Origin: JAIYDQ01 sp034408855
GTDB taxonomy: Bacteria; Planctomycetota; Planctomycetia; Pirellulales; Pirellulaceae
Direction of reading: 5' to 3'
Length of the DNA: 64,000 bases
Assembly (NCBI GenBank): GCA_034408855.1
Contig: JAWXCK010000034.1
Coordinates: forward strand, 3,739-67,738
In this document: positions 10,038 through 18,765 of the stretch, piece after piece
Position numbering within the stretch: the stretch's first letter is position 1
How the letters are laid out: each line of letters opens with the position of its first letter
The notes under the pieces: model-generated
The model's database searches: none
What the model was told of the DNA's origin: nothing
Seen by the model: the letters and a program-made list of their open reading frames with translations, nothing else
Translations under genes and position numbers: made by a program

Positions 10038-11222
10038 CTAGTAGATAGGTGGGTGTTCGGTGAGCAGGACGTGGACTTGATATTTTTTCCCGTCCCGAAG
10101 AATGACGACTGGAATCGATTTTCCAATAACAGTTAGCCCTACGGTTTGTACAAGGTGACCGTCGTTATCGATCGACCGACCATCAAACTCGAGAATCACG
10201 TCGCCCATTCGAAGACCGGCGAGATCGGCTGGCGACTTTGGCTTAACAGCCTTGACCATTGCGCCCCGCATCTGGATCAAGCCAACCTGTTGGGACTTTG
10301 ACGAATCAAATTGATTGTCCATCACGACACCCAAGTATCCGCGTTGAAGCTGACCGCGAGTGACCAATTGATTGGCAACTTCTATCGCTAGATTGACAGG
10401 GATCGAAAAGCCGATCCCTTCATTGCCGCCGGAGTTACTTGCAATGGCCGTATTGATTCCAATCACTTCGCCTCGCCAGTTCAAGAGCGGACCGCCACTG
10501 TTGCCAGGATTGATGGCGGCGTCGGTTTGGAAAAAATCTTGGATATCGATCGCTCGAGCTCCCAATTCCAAATTCCGTCGTCCCTTTGCGCTGATGATTC
10601 CGTAGGTAACGCTGTGGCTAAGTCCAAACGGGCTACCGATGGCAAAGACGAAGTCACCGATTTCCACCGATGCGCTGTCGGCTATCCTCGCAGGATAAAG
10701 TCGTTTACCGCTGACTTGTAATACGGCGATATCGGTCGAGCTATCTGAGAGCACATTTTGAACTTCAAGCCGCTGGCCGTCGTTCAATTCGACCTTGATC
10801 GCTGAATTTGCGGCACTGTGTATAACGTGTCGGTTTGTAATGACATAGGTCGCGCCGCGGATGTCAACCAGAACACCGGCACCGGCTTCTTCGATCTTTT
10901 TCGGTTCCGACCGACTGGATGTTAAACTTGTCTCGCTTTTGGTTTCCTTGATCGCTTCAATGTGAACGATGGAAGGAGCAACGAGTTTAACGACACGTCT
11001 GAGGAGTGTTTGTTGGCGTTCGACGAGTGCTGCATCTTCAGCGATCTGAGCAAATTGGGCTTCACGAATATCGAGAATGGCGGCGTCGCTAGGAATTGTC
11101 ACCGCTTGCGATGATCGGTACGGTGCGGCTGGCGCCTGCGCTTTCGCCGTCGAGCTAGAGAAAGCGAGGAGAAGACATACTGCTCCTTGAATCGATCTAG
11201 CTGAATACGGGCTACAAAGCAT
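10038..11222 (-). CDS. HtrA/DegP-like serine protease with one PDZ domain
   Basis: Exported quality-control protease of 394 residues. An N-terminal signal peptide ends near AKA-QA (residues 1-28). The trypsin-like catalytic triad is readable: His132 in TNRHVIH, Asp164 in STDIAVLQV and Ser242 in NPGNSGGP. A single PDZ domain occupies about residues 300-390 (GYLGVVMD, GLRMGDVILEFDGRSI). One PDZ makes it closer to DegS/HhoA than to DegP, which has two. It should act in the periplasm or paryphoplasm on misfolded or signalling substrates. It heads the minus-strand run htrA-like, ligA, ABC ATPase and faces the desaturase gene across a 472-bp gap. Confidence 0.92.
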   Translation of the reverse strand: MLCSPYSARSIQGAVCLLLAFSSSTAKAQAPAAPYRSSQAVTIPSDAAILDIREAQFAQIAEDAALVERQQTLLRRVVKLVAPSIVHIEAIKETKSETSLTSSRSEPKKIEEAGAGVLVDIRGATYVITNRHVIHSAANSAIKVELNDGQRLEVQNVLSDSSTDIAVLQVSGKRLYPARIADSASVEIGDFVFAIGSPFGLSHSVTYGIISAKGRRNLELGARAIDIQDFFQTDAAINPGNSGGPLLNWRGEVIGINTAIASNSGGNEGIGFSIPVNLAIEVANQLVTRGQLQRGYLGVVMDNQFDSSKSQQVGLIQMRGAMVKAVKPKSPADLAGLRMGDVILEFDGRSIDNDGHLVQTVGLTVIGKSIPVVILRDGKKYQVHVLLTEHPPIY

Positions 11223-11694
11223 GAATAAATTCCATAACCTAAAAAACGAAAGTTCAAGCGCGTGCGATTTCGCCCACGTCGCAATGCAAGCTATCGGGAT
11301 CGCCTACTCAAAAATTAAGATTGTGTCGTAGATCTGCACCTAACTGGCCCATTTCGACGCACAGTCCTCGTTTCGTAACGAATGGCCGGTTTCGAAAAAA
11401 ATCGTTAAAGAAATGCAGGCATTAAAGATTATCGATTGATCGCGAAATACGACGGTGGGATGCGTGAGCCCGAATATCGGACGGCCGAACGCAGAAAATG
11501 GCGGTTTGAAGTTGAAGTGTGGGATTTGGCAAGAGGTAACGGAGCCACCTTCGAGTTTTTTCGAGAAATCGTCCAAGTTGTCATTTTGCAAGCTTGGAGA
11601 AACGAGTAGACTGTGGCCCACTAGTGGTTGTTCAGCGTGAAGTCGTCTACTCCTGGACTCCCTTTTACTCACATTCAACTGAAAGCATGGTCGC
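11223..11694. other. 472-bp gene-free gap between divergent genes
   Basis: This stretch separates the divergent HtrA-like and desaturase genes. Short open frames on both strands (for example 112 codons on the minus strand from 11678) have no recognisable motif, no convincing ribosome site and an improbable composition. I see no tRNA, no strong terminator and no repeat copy. It is long enough to hold two promoters, but I could not pick a -35/-10 pair with confidence. Confidence 0.5.
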
Positions 11695-12705
11695 TTGGCA
11701 TCTATTCACGACACCGTTTCAGAGGGTCAAGAAGCGTTCGCATCCTCTGCTTTACCTGATGGAACTCGGCTGGCGCCGCCTTCACAAGTCGATTTGACCA
11801 GAATTAATTGGTCTTACGCCGGGACCTTCCTTGCGTTGCACTTGTTAACGCTGTTGTGTTTCGTCCCTTGGTTTTTCAGTTGGATCGGTTTTATCGCGTT
11901 TTTTCTCGGAGTTGTCCTGTTTGGTCAGCTTGCCATTCCAATTGGCTACCATCGGCTTTTAACGCATCGAAGTTTTCGAACGCCAAAATGGTTTGAGCGA
12001 ACCTTAGCGACCTTAGCCATGTGTGCCGGGCAAGAAACGCCAGCACGCTGGGTAGCCTGGCATCGAATTCATCACCAACATTCGGACCATCAGGAAGATC
12101 CGCATACGCCCTTGGTCAGTTTCTTTTGGGCTCACATGAATTGGCTGGTTCACGAAAGTAATGGGCAGGGGCGTACATTTGCTCGTTACGAGAAATATGC
12201 TCGCGACATCCTTCGAGATCCCTATTTCATGTGGATTGAAAAGATCCGATACGCCTCACCTATTTTCTTTGTACTGCATGCCATCCTTTATTTGGCAGTC
12301 ACGGCGTCGTTGTCCGTGGCATATTATGGATGGGGATCGTCAGCCCTTCAGTTGACTTCGAGCGTCTTTTTGTGGGGCGTTGTCGCGAGGACCGTTTGGG
12401 TTTGGCATATCACCTGGGCTGTGAACTCGCTAACGCATCTTTTCGGCTATCGAAATTTTGATACGCCAGATGGTAGCCGAAACAATTGGTTTGTAACGCT
12501 TTTGACATCTGGCGAAGGTTGGCATAACAATCATCATGCCGATCAAGCTAGCGCGACGGTGCAGATCAAATGGTGGGAAATCGATATCAATTTTTACATC
12601 ATCAAGATGCTCGAGAAGATTGGGCTCGCTTCCCACATTATTCCGCCAAGGCATATTCGAGAAGCAGGACGTCGGAAACCGATTCCTGATGAGATTGCCG
12701 CATAG
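11695..12705 (+). CDS. Acyl-CoA/acyl-lipid delta-9 type fatty acid desaturase
   Basis: Membrane di-iron desaturase of 336 residues that introduces a cis double bond into fatty acyl chains. All three histidine boxes of the stearoyl-CoA desaturase family are present: HRLLTH (about 86-91), HRIHH (about 123-127) and HNNHH (about 277-281). Hydrophobic segments before the first box and between boxes two and three fit four membrane passes. The start is uncertain: an in-frame TGA lies at 11680, so the TTG at 11695 is the first usable codon and there is no in-frame ATG before the first helix. It converges on the helicase gene, and the two stops are separated by a palindromic repeat (12713-12804). It probably adjusts membrane fluidity. 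Confidence 0.9.
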   Translation: MASIHDTVSEGQEAFASSALPDGTRLAPPSQVDLTRINWSYAGTFLALHLLTLLCFVPWFFSWIGFIAFFLGVVLFGQLAIPIGYHRLLTHRSFRTPKWFERTLATLAMCAGQETPARWVAWHRIHHQHSDHQEDPHTPLVSFFWAHMNWLVHESNGQGRTFARYEKYARDILRDPYFMWIEKIRYASPIFFVLHAILYLAVTASLSVAYYGWGSSALQLTSSVFLWGVVARTVWVWHITWAVNSLTHLFGYRNFDTPDGSRNNWFVTLLTSGEGWHNNHHADQASATVQIKWWEIDINFYIIKMLEKIGLASHIIPPRHIREAGRRKPIPDEIAA

Positions 12706-12712
12706 TGCGACG

Positions 12713-12804
12713 GTGGCGTAAGCTTCTAACTCGCGATTTTTAGCTCGCAAGCTAGAAGCTTACGCCACTCGATTTTTAGCTCGCAAGCGGGAAGCTTACG
12801 CCAC
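12713..12804. repeat. Palindromic intergenic repeat (AAGCTTACGCCAC family), tandem copy
   Basis: GTGGCGTAAGCTTCTA (12713-12728) is answered by its exact reverse complement at 12753-12768. The unit GATTTTTAGCTCGCAAGC plus GAAGCTTACGCCACT then occurs twice in direct orientation (about 12735-12769 and 12770-12805), with small differences. It fills the gap between the convergent desaturase and helicase stops and may end transcription from both sides. Related copies lie at 20030-20083 and 55061-55082. Confidence 0.85.
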
Positions 12805-14162
12805 TAGCGTTTTCCTAGTCGCGATCGGTCGCTGGTTTTTCGCCGCATCGGCGAAAGCTTGCGTTTTACCGGCTTTGCTTCTTCTGCGGGTTCTTGAGGA
12901 GCGGACTGCACATCGCTTGTCGAATTCGATCGCGGCCCATGGCTGCCGTTTGATTCGTTGTCGCTGGAATCAGGATCATTGCCAAACGAATCGCGAATCA
13001 ACAACCGATTGATTCGGAGCTCGATATCGGTGAGCTGGTCGCCTTCGTCTCGGGTAACAAAAGAAAAGGCGATTCCATCGCGTCCCATGCGTCCTGTTCG
13101 CCCGACTCGGTGAACGTAATCATCGCAGTCTTGTGGGAGATCGTAGTTGATGATGTGCGAGATCGTCGAGACATCGATGCCTCGACCGACAACATCGGTA
13201 GCAACAAGCAGTTGAATGTTGCCTGTTCGCAATCGCTGAAAGACACTGTCGCGCTGCGGTTGCGACATATTGCCATGAATCGTATCCAATCGAAACTGGC
13301 TCAAGACCGGATCGTGAGCAAAGGCTTGCTCTAGTTGCCGATGCAATTTGGCTGTCCCAAGTTTCGTTCGACAAAAAATGATCGCTTGTGGCGGATGTTC
13401 ACGTTGTAGCAACTTGACAAGCAAATCGAACTTATTGACGCGGTCGACTAGGAAATAGCGCTGCTCGATCGTCTCGACCGACATTTCATTCTTGGAACAG
13501 TCGATATGTTCCGGTTTAAAAAGATAACGATTTGCGATCTCTAAAACATCGTTGGCTAATGTGGCACTCAATAAAAGCGTCTGGCGTTGCTCGGGGCAGC
13601 GGCGAAGTATTCGTTCGATATCGGGGCGAAACCCGATATCCAGCATCCGATCGGCTTCGTCGAGAACCACACACCATAAATTGCTCAGCTTGAGCGAGCC
13701 TTTTTGAAGATGGTCCAAGACGCGTCCTGGGGTTCCGATCGCTACCTGGGCCCCCGCTCGAAGAGCTTTGAGTTGCTTGTCCATGTGTTTACCGCCGGCA
13801 AGTTCGACACAGGACGTTGGGCAACCATCGGCCAGCTTGACGAACTCGCCATAAACCTGATGAGCCAACTCGCGGGTCGGAACCATCACCAGGGCCTGGG
13901 GATAGGGATTTTGCTTGAGTGGATCGAGCTGTTCGAGGATCGGAATAGCGAAAGCCGCCGTTTTTCCGGTTCCCGTTCGGGCTTGACCAACCACATCGAA
14001 GCCATCCAAGGCAAGTGGAATGAGGGCCGCTTGAATGGGACTTGGCTTATCAAACCCCATTTTGGTCAATGCTTTGAGCATGACTGGCGATAGATCGAGA
14101 TCAGCAAAGCTTTCAACAGCCGGCTTTTCCGCTTCGACGCTTTCGTCAGGACCTCTTAGCAT
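12804..14162 (-). CDS. DEAD-box ATP-dependent RNA helicase
   Basis: RNA helicase of 452 residues, probably in ribosome assembly, mRNA turnover or cold response. Ordered motifs: Q motif region (GFDKPSPIQ), motif I ARTGTGKT (61-68), PTRELA, GTPGRVLD, DEAD (168-171), SAT, the second RecA domain with IIFCRTKLGTAKL, VATDVVGRGIDV and HRVGRTGRMG. The C-terminal tail of about 70 residues is Ser/Asn/Asp-rich then Arg/Lys-rich, a likely RNA-contacting extension. The ATG at 14162 is preceded by GAGGATAGTA, a good ribosome site. It belongs to the RhlE/SrmB-like group; the exact subgroup is not clear by eye. Confidence 0.95.
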   Translation of the reverse strand: MLRGPDESVEAEKPAVESFADLDLSPVMLKALTKMGFDKPSPIQAALIPLALDGFDVVGQARTGTGKTAAFAIPILEQLDPLKQNPYPQALVMVPTRELAHQVYGEFVKLADGCPTSCVELAGGKHMDKQLKALRAGAQVAIGTPGRVLDHLQKGSLKLSNLWCVVLDEADRMLDIGFRPDIERILRRCPEQRQTLLLSATLANDVLEIANRYLFKPEHIDCSKNEMSVETIEQRYFLVDRVNKFDLLVKLLQREHPPQAIIFCRTKLGTAKLHRQLEQAFAHDPVLSQFRLDTIHGNMSQPQRDSVFQRLRTGNIQLLVATDVVGRGIDVSTISHIINYDLPQDCDDYVHRVGRTGRMGRDGIAFSFVTRDEGDQLTDIELRINRLLIRDSFGNDPDSSDNESNGSHGPRSNSTSDVQSAPQEPAEEAKPVKRKLSPMRRKTSDRSRLGKR

Positions 14163-14339
14163 TACTATCCTCTTTCCTACACCATACGGTATCTTTGATA
14201 ATACGTATGGTCAATCTTCGATGCGTCGCTTACCTCCTAGAAGAACCAAGAAAAATTGATTATTGTGTTTTTCGCACGCTAGTTCGAGTCGAATCGCGAC
14301 TTTGGCGGTGCGATCTGACGACTCGATGATATTTTTACG

Positions 14340-16037
14340 ATGGCAGCTCGAACACTCTCTATGAACCCAAACGATCAAGACGATGACTTTTCGGCAGAAG
14401 CGTGGGTCCGCGACGCCTTTGAGTGGTTTCAATGCGAGCCTGACGAAAACACAAGCCAATCTTCGATCCATGATCCGCCTCGACTGCCTGCCGATTCCGT
14501 TCAAATCGTCGCGATTGGTGCGGAGCTCGCCAATGCCTTGGGCAGTCCGATATCGTGGCTCGAAACGATTCGAAATGGATCGCATGAGAACTCGAGTGGG
14601 GTTTATCGGCGGCTGTCGTTGTTCAGCCGCTCGTACTCAGCCGCTTTGCAGCAAGCTTGTCTCGATGCGTCATTGGACGAGGATGTCTCGCTAATCCGTG
14701 ATACGACGAACGTTGCAGTCGATCTCTATCTTGCAATTCATGGCTTGCGGGTCGTCGAGGGACAAGGGTTTTTGCTCCAAACATTGGCATGGCCTCGTAC
14801 AGAACAAGCTTTGAGCCAGCTCGTCGATTTGATGATCCAGTTTCCGCCGGCCGATTGGACTGCCTCTGCAATGGCGCTAAGCCCACTGATGCGAAACACC
14901 GACTGGCCGATCAAGGCTGTTTTTCCTGCCTTGTTAAGCGGTCTTCATAATCCGACGATGATCGCACCGCTCCTCGACTTAGCGAACTTTTGCCACCATC
15001 AAAAAATGGTTGAGCTACATCCGGCATCGGAACACGCCGATTCGCTAACGCAGATGCTCGGCGGCATTGTTGCGCGACTTGGAATGCTCGAAGAAGATCC
15101 AACGAAGTTCGGTGAAGAACCGCTGCAGATTCAACAGGTCCTTAGCGACGCGATTGCAGTGTGCGTTTCGTTGTGTGATGCCCTCGGCTTGATGGGTTGC
15201 CAAGATGCGATCGGAAAGCTGCATCAAGCGCTGTCGCTTAGGCATCGTCGAGTGCAAACCGAAGCGGCTGGCGCGCTGGCGCGACTGAATCAGGAGTTTG
15301 GCCGCGAGTCGCTCGTCGCCTTGGCAGCCGAACCGGTCGCTCGACTGCGCGTTCTTCACTACGCCGACGAGCTGGGGTTGTCTGATAAAATTGACGCATT
15401 GCATAGCCAGCCATGTGCTATTGCTGAAGCGGAGTTGGCTCTTTGGCTTGCTCAACCGCAGCAACTTGGGCTGCCGCCTCAAAATATCGAAGTCGTCGAC
15501 CAACGCATGTTGTTTTGGCCGAGCTTCGATGAACCGCAAGCCTGCTTTCTATTCCGCTTTCAGTACCAGCTTCCCAACGGTGAGTGGAGCAACATTGGAA
15601 TGGCGGGACCATTGGTGCATTCCTTTGCTGCGGATCTCGCCGACCTTCCTGTATTGGATATTTACGCCGCGTTCGCCGGTTGGCATGCCGAGCATCCTGA
15701 GATTTTTGAAATTCCTGTCGAACACTGGAACGCGGCTCATCAACGACAAACGGCACCCTTGATGCGTTGGCTTGAAGATAATCAACATGAAAATATTAGA
15801 CCGCTCTGGATCGGCTGTTTCTTGAATGAGATTTGCTTGGTGGTCGAGTCGACGGTCGATTCTGCAACAGGTGTTGCAGTCACAGACGGCTTAGAGACAA
15901 TTTGGTATTCCAACGTCGGTCGCTTAAGACCACTTGGAGCCTTTGAAGCATACTCGGTATTCAAAGGCCGAAAGATACTGCGTACTTTCAATCCAGACAT
16001 GTCGATTGAACTTGAAACTGAAAACGAACCGCCCTAA
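14340..16037 (+). CDS. Uncharacterised helical-repeat (HEAT-like) protein
   Basis: Soluble 565-residue protein with no signal peptide. Residues about 100-390 are almost wholly alpha-helical with repeated Ala/Leu-rich pairs, including HEAT-like stretches such as RRVQTEAAGALARL. The last 170 residues look mixed alpha/beta. I do not recognise a catalytic motif. ATG codons at 14340 and 14358 (MNPNDQDDDF) are both possible starts; the second gives a typical acidic N-terminus. The gene ends only 17 bp before the cytochrome c lipoprotein gene, so the two are probably co-transcribed, but no functional link can be read from the sequence. It diverges from the helicase gene with a 177-bp gap. Confidence 0.75.
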   Translation: MAARTLSMNPNDQDDDFSAEAWVRDAFEWFQCEPDENTSQSSIHDPPRLPADSVQIVAIGAELANALGSPISWLETIRNGSHENSSGVYRRLSLFSRSYSAALQQACLDASLDEDVSLIRDTTNVAVDLYLAIHGLRVVEGQGFLLQTLAWPRTEQALSQLVDLMIQFPPADWTASAMALSPLMRNTDWPIKAVFPALLSGLHNPTMIAPLLDLANFCHHQKMVELHPASEHADSLTQMLGGIVARLGMLEEDPTKFGEEPLQIQQVLSDAIAVCVSLCDALGLMGCQDAIGKLHQALSLRHRRVQTEAAGALARLNQEFGRESLVALAAEPVARLRVLHYADELGLSDKIDALHSQPCAIAEAELALWLAQPQQLGLPPQNIEVVDQRMLFWPSFDEPQACFLFRFQYQLPNGEWSNIGMAGPLVHSFAADLADLPVLDIYAAFAGWHAEHPEIFEIPVEHWNAAHQRQTAPLMRWLEDNQHENIRPLWIGCFLNEICLVVESTVDSATGVAVTDGLETIWYSNVGRLRPLGAFEAYSVFKGRKILRTFNPDMSIELETENEPP

Positions 16038-16054
16038 ATCATCGCAAAGTAAGA

Positions 16055-17323
16055 ATGATGTATCCATCGAACTCGCTCTATAAATTTGTCGCCGTAAGTT
16101 TCGTCCTTTTTTGTGGCTGCAAGGATTCGACCGACCCGTCGATATCCTTCGAACCGAACTATCTCTTTGCGCACCGAATGGGGTATGACTCAGAGCTTTC
16201 GACCGATCAATTCTTGAAGGATTCGAACGATCTTGTGACGGAATGGTTTGGAACGCCCGACGCCCCTAAATTACCTCCACTGTTTGCTGAAGATGATTAC
16301 CAAGAGTTATTGTCGCTGGAGAAAATGCAACCTGCCGTCGGGCCAGCCATCGCCGGCACCGAGCCGGGTGAAACTGGACTCTATCGACAATTGTGCGTCT
16401 CCTGTCATGGTGAAACGGGACAAGGTCGCGGAACCGTTGCGGCTTCGCAGAATCCCTACCCGCGTGACTTTCGTCGCGGATTGTATAAATACAAAGTGAC
16501 GACGCGCAATGCGAAGCCGCTCAAAAGCGACCTTGCTCGATCACTCCGAGAAGGACTTGCCGGTTCGCAAATGCCGCTGTTCAACAAGCTTAGCGATACC
16601 AAAATCGATGCCTTGGTCGAGTATGTCGTCTACCTTTCGATTCGTGGTGAATTCGAACGCAAGTTGGTCACCATGGGAGTTTTTGATCTCGATCCCGATT
16701 TCGCATTCAATGACGACCCTAAAAAGCGCGAGCGAGTTTACGACGTCAGCTATCGTGACTCGTCCGACGAAGCGAAAAAGCGAGCCTTCAAGGATCAAGT
16801 CGAAAGTGCTACCGATATACTTACCGATATCGCCGACGGTTGGGTGGCCCCCAAGCTTCAAACGATTGCACCGCCCAATGGTATTCCGGTTCCCGGTTTG
16901 ACCGATGAAAAGGATATCGACCAGACTGCGTTGGCCGCGTCGATCGCAAAAGGACGCGAACTATTCGTCAATCAAGTTTCAGCCTGTTCGAAATGTCATG
17001 GAGAATCGGCCAAAGGCGACGTCCAACAATTGCAATCCTACGACGATTGGACCAACGAATGGATCAAGGACATCAAGGACATCGACGAGCTACTTCCGTT
17101 CCTTGCACGCGGCGGATTGAAACCGCAGCCGCTATCGCCCCGCAATTTGAATGACGGAAAACTGCGAGGAGGACGCGATCCGAAAGCCGTCTATCATCGT
17201 ATCCATCAAGGCATTGCCGGCACGCCGATGCCCGGTGCTGCGATCGCTGCGTCCGCTACCGATGCTGGACTTCAACCCGATGATCTATGGCACTTGGTGA
17301 ACTTCGTACTATCGCTCAAGTGA
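16055..17323 (+). CDS. Dihaem cytochrome c lipoprotein
   Basis: Exported electron-transfer protein of 422 residues with two class I cytochrome c domains. A short hydrophobic leader ends in a lipobox (LFCGC, Cys22), so it is probably lipid-anchored. Haem sites are CVSCH (114-118) in the first domain and CSKCH (about 311-315) in the second, each followed by a plausible distal Met (GSQMPLF; GTPMPGAA). Between them is a charged, Asp/Lys-rich linker of about 100 residues. It follows the HEAT-like gene by 17 bp. No oxidase or dehydrogenase gene adjoins, so its redox partner is unknown; such proteins often feed terminal oxidases or serve dehydrogenases. Confidence 0.88.
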   Translation: MMYPSNSLYKFVAVSFVLFCGCKDSTDPSISFEPNYLFAHRMGYDSELSTDQFLKDSNDLVTEWFGTPDAPKLPPLFAEDDYQELLSLEKMQPAVGPAIAGTEPGETGLYRQLCVSCHGETGQGRGTVAASQNPYPRDFRRGLYKYKVTTRNAKPLKSDLARSLREGLAGSQMPLFNKLSDTKIDALVEYVVYLSIRGEFERKLVTMGVFDLDPDFAFNDDPKKRERVYDVSYRDSSDEAKKRAFKDQVESATDILTDIADGWVAPKLQTIAPPNGIPVPGLTDEKDIDQTALAASIAKGRELFVNQVSACSKCHGESAKGDVQQLQSYDDWTNEWIKDIKDIDELLPFLARGGLKPQPLSPRNLNDGKLRGGRDPKAVYHRIHQGIAGTPMPGAAIAASATDAGLQPDDLWHLVNFVLSLK

Positions 17324-17338
17324 CGATCAATTCGAGTT

Positions 17339-17451
17339 AGGCGAGCGGCAGATGAGTTCGTACCATGTAGCAGCGTCTCTCCGAGACGCTGTGCGAGTCT
17401 CGGAGAGACGCGCCTACGTGAATTCAGGTAAATTCTCATCTGCCGCTCGCC
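17339..17451. repeat. REP pair inside a 17-bp outer inverted repeat
   Basis: Between the convergent cytochrome c and membrane-anchored genes, GGCGAGCGGCAGATGAG (from about 17340) is exactly inverted at 17435-17451, where it encodes the last codons and stop of the minus-strand gene. Inside lies a REP pair (17365-17420): GCGTCTCTCCGAGACGC, a short spacer, then GTCTCGGAGAGAC ending in CTACGTG. The inner part matches the copies flanking the RAYT gene at 18766-19431. The whole can fold as a long hairpin and could terminate transcription from both sides. Confidence 0.85.
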
Positions 17452-18509
17452 TTATAACCCGTCGATGCTTGCCGAATTTGGACCCGAGGATCAAAATGAC
17501 CAGCCGATTGAACGGACGATGGTGCGGATAGGACGGCGGCTAGCCAGTTGGAAAGAGTACTGTTCGAACCCGAATCGGCCATTACAAAACCTTCTGTTGT
17601 CAGCGGTCGGCCGTTTAGAATTTGAGCGTATTGAACGCGAACCTGGCTCTTGCTAATCCAGGGCGGCGCTATATTGGTGTTGGGACTGCTCCAACGCACA
17701 TCCTTAAACAGTCCTCGAATTTCAGTTTGAGATGCCACCGCATTGTGGGTCCAACCAACCGTGCCTTGAAAGGTCGCGTCGGGACCCAGTTGAGCGGCAC
17801 TCGGTTGAAATGCGGCGAGGATCGCACTCGGTATTTGGATCTCGCCTGTCTGAAGCAGCCATTGAGTGGTCGGGATTTCGGCTTCATGTTGCCGTTCAAT
17901 TTCAAAGCGGGCAGAGTGCGTGTCGTCTTGCTCCTGCAGCCAAAGATTGGCGATCAACGAACTCTTGTCTTTTTTACAGTGGAACACCGATTTAAAATGT
18001 ATCGGAGCCATCAAGGACGTCTCATTTAAAAATATCAGTTGAGAGATCGAGCATTTCGTTGGCGGGAAGGCGAGATTGGGCTGGCAGAGAAAGCGTTGAT
18101 GGATCACATGTGCGAGATAGTCTGCCGTTTCGAGTGCGATGCGTGGCGATTGAATTTGCAAGTGCCAAAAATGCTCGCGCTGTTGAAATTCGATGGTCGG
18201 GATGACCGCAATCGATTCGCCGGTTTCCGGGTGCTTCACCGCAACGTTGAGCAATCGGTAGCTGTTGGGCGCAAAGTTGACGGCCGATTCCAACTGAACA
18301 TCGACACCAAAGTTCAAGCTTAGCCTCCGTTCCCACGCTCGATTCGACCAGTACTTCGCCCACGGCGTTATCGACCAAGTCGAGACACCGAGAATCGATA
18401 ACGAAGGCACGATAGCGAACAGCAGAAAACACAAGCGGCACAACAAGCGTTGTGCGCTCTCTTGCATCTTGAGTCGTTTCGCCCACCGGTTGGGTAGCAT
18501 CGATACCAT
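17436..18509 (-). CDS. Membrane-anchored protein of unknown function, AsmA-like character
   Basis: Protein of 357 residues with one N-terminal membrane segment (about residues 25-47, LCFLLFAIVPSLSILGV) and a large outward-facing domain rich in beta-type sequence. Alternating motifs such as FGVDVQLES and VIPTIEFQQREHFWHLQIQSPRI recall AsmA/TamB-like envelope proteins, but the resemblance is weak and I do not assign a family. Two ATG codons (18509 and 18500) could start it. Its final codons and stop lie inside the inverted repeat at 17435-17451, so the repeat shapes its C-terminus (KASGR). It is a single gene upstream of the REP/RAYT locus. Confidence 0.7.
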   Translation of the reverse strand: MVSMLPNRWAKRLKMQESAQRLLCRLCFLLFAIVPSLSILGVSTWSITPWAKYWSNRAWERRLSLNFGVDVQLESAVNFAPNSYRLLNVAVKHPETGESIAVIPTIEFQQREHFWHLQIQSPRIALETADYLAHVIHQRFLCQPNLAFPPTKCSISQLIFLNETSLMAPIHFKSVFHCKKDKSSLIANLWLQEQDDTHSARFEIERQHEAEIPTTQWLLQTGEIQIPSAILAAFQPSAAQLGPDATFQGTVGWTHNAVASQTEIRGLFKDVRWSSPNTNIAPPWISKSQVRVQYAQILNGRPLTTEGFVMADSGSNSTLSNWLAAVLSAPSSVQSAGHFDPRVQIRQASTGYKASGR

Positions 18510-18634
18510 CTTTGCGAAGAATCAACTATTTCCACAGCCTATGGATAGCGTTTTCGTATGCCAAGCAGCAAGAGTGATTCAATGCCAGCAATGCTGGCGT
18601 AAATCTCGCATCCAGCAACTTTCAGCTTTAAACC

Positions 18635-18705
18635 CACGTAGCTCGGTCTCTCCGAGACCGAGAACCGGAACATAATGCGAGTCTCGGAGAGACTCGCCTA
18701 CGTGA
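18635..18705. repeat. REP pair (BIME), left flank of the RAYT gene
   Basis: Two inverted palindromes: CACGTAGCTCGGTCTCTC continuing to GAGACCGAG, an 18-base spacer, then GCGAGTCTCGGAGAGACTC ending GCCTACGTG. Each half forms its own hairpin and the outer CACGTAG/CTACGTG ends are inverted. It belongs to the same family as 17365-17420 and 19438-19499. Confidence 0.88.
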
Positions 18706-18765
18706 GAACAATGCGGTAGTATAATGGCTTGTTGAAAGGCTCGGTTTATCGATACGAGATGCACC

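Noticed and set aside
11340..11678. 112-codon minus-strand open frame in the desaturase upstream gap
   Set aside because: No motif, no ribosome site, improbable composition; most likely chance.
12713..12804. Possible CRISPR array
   Set aside because: Two palindromic units only, without regular spacers or nearby cas genes.
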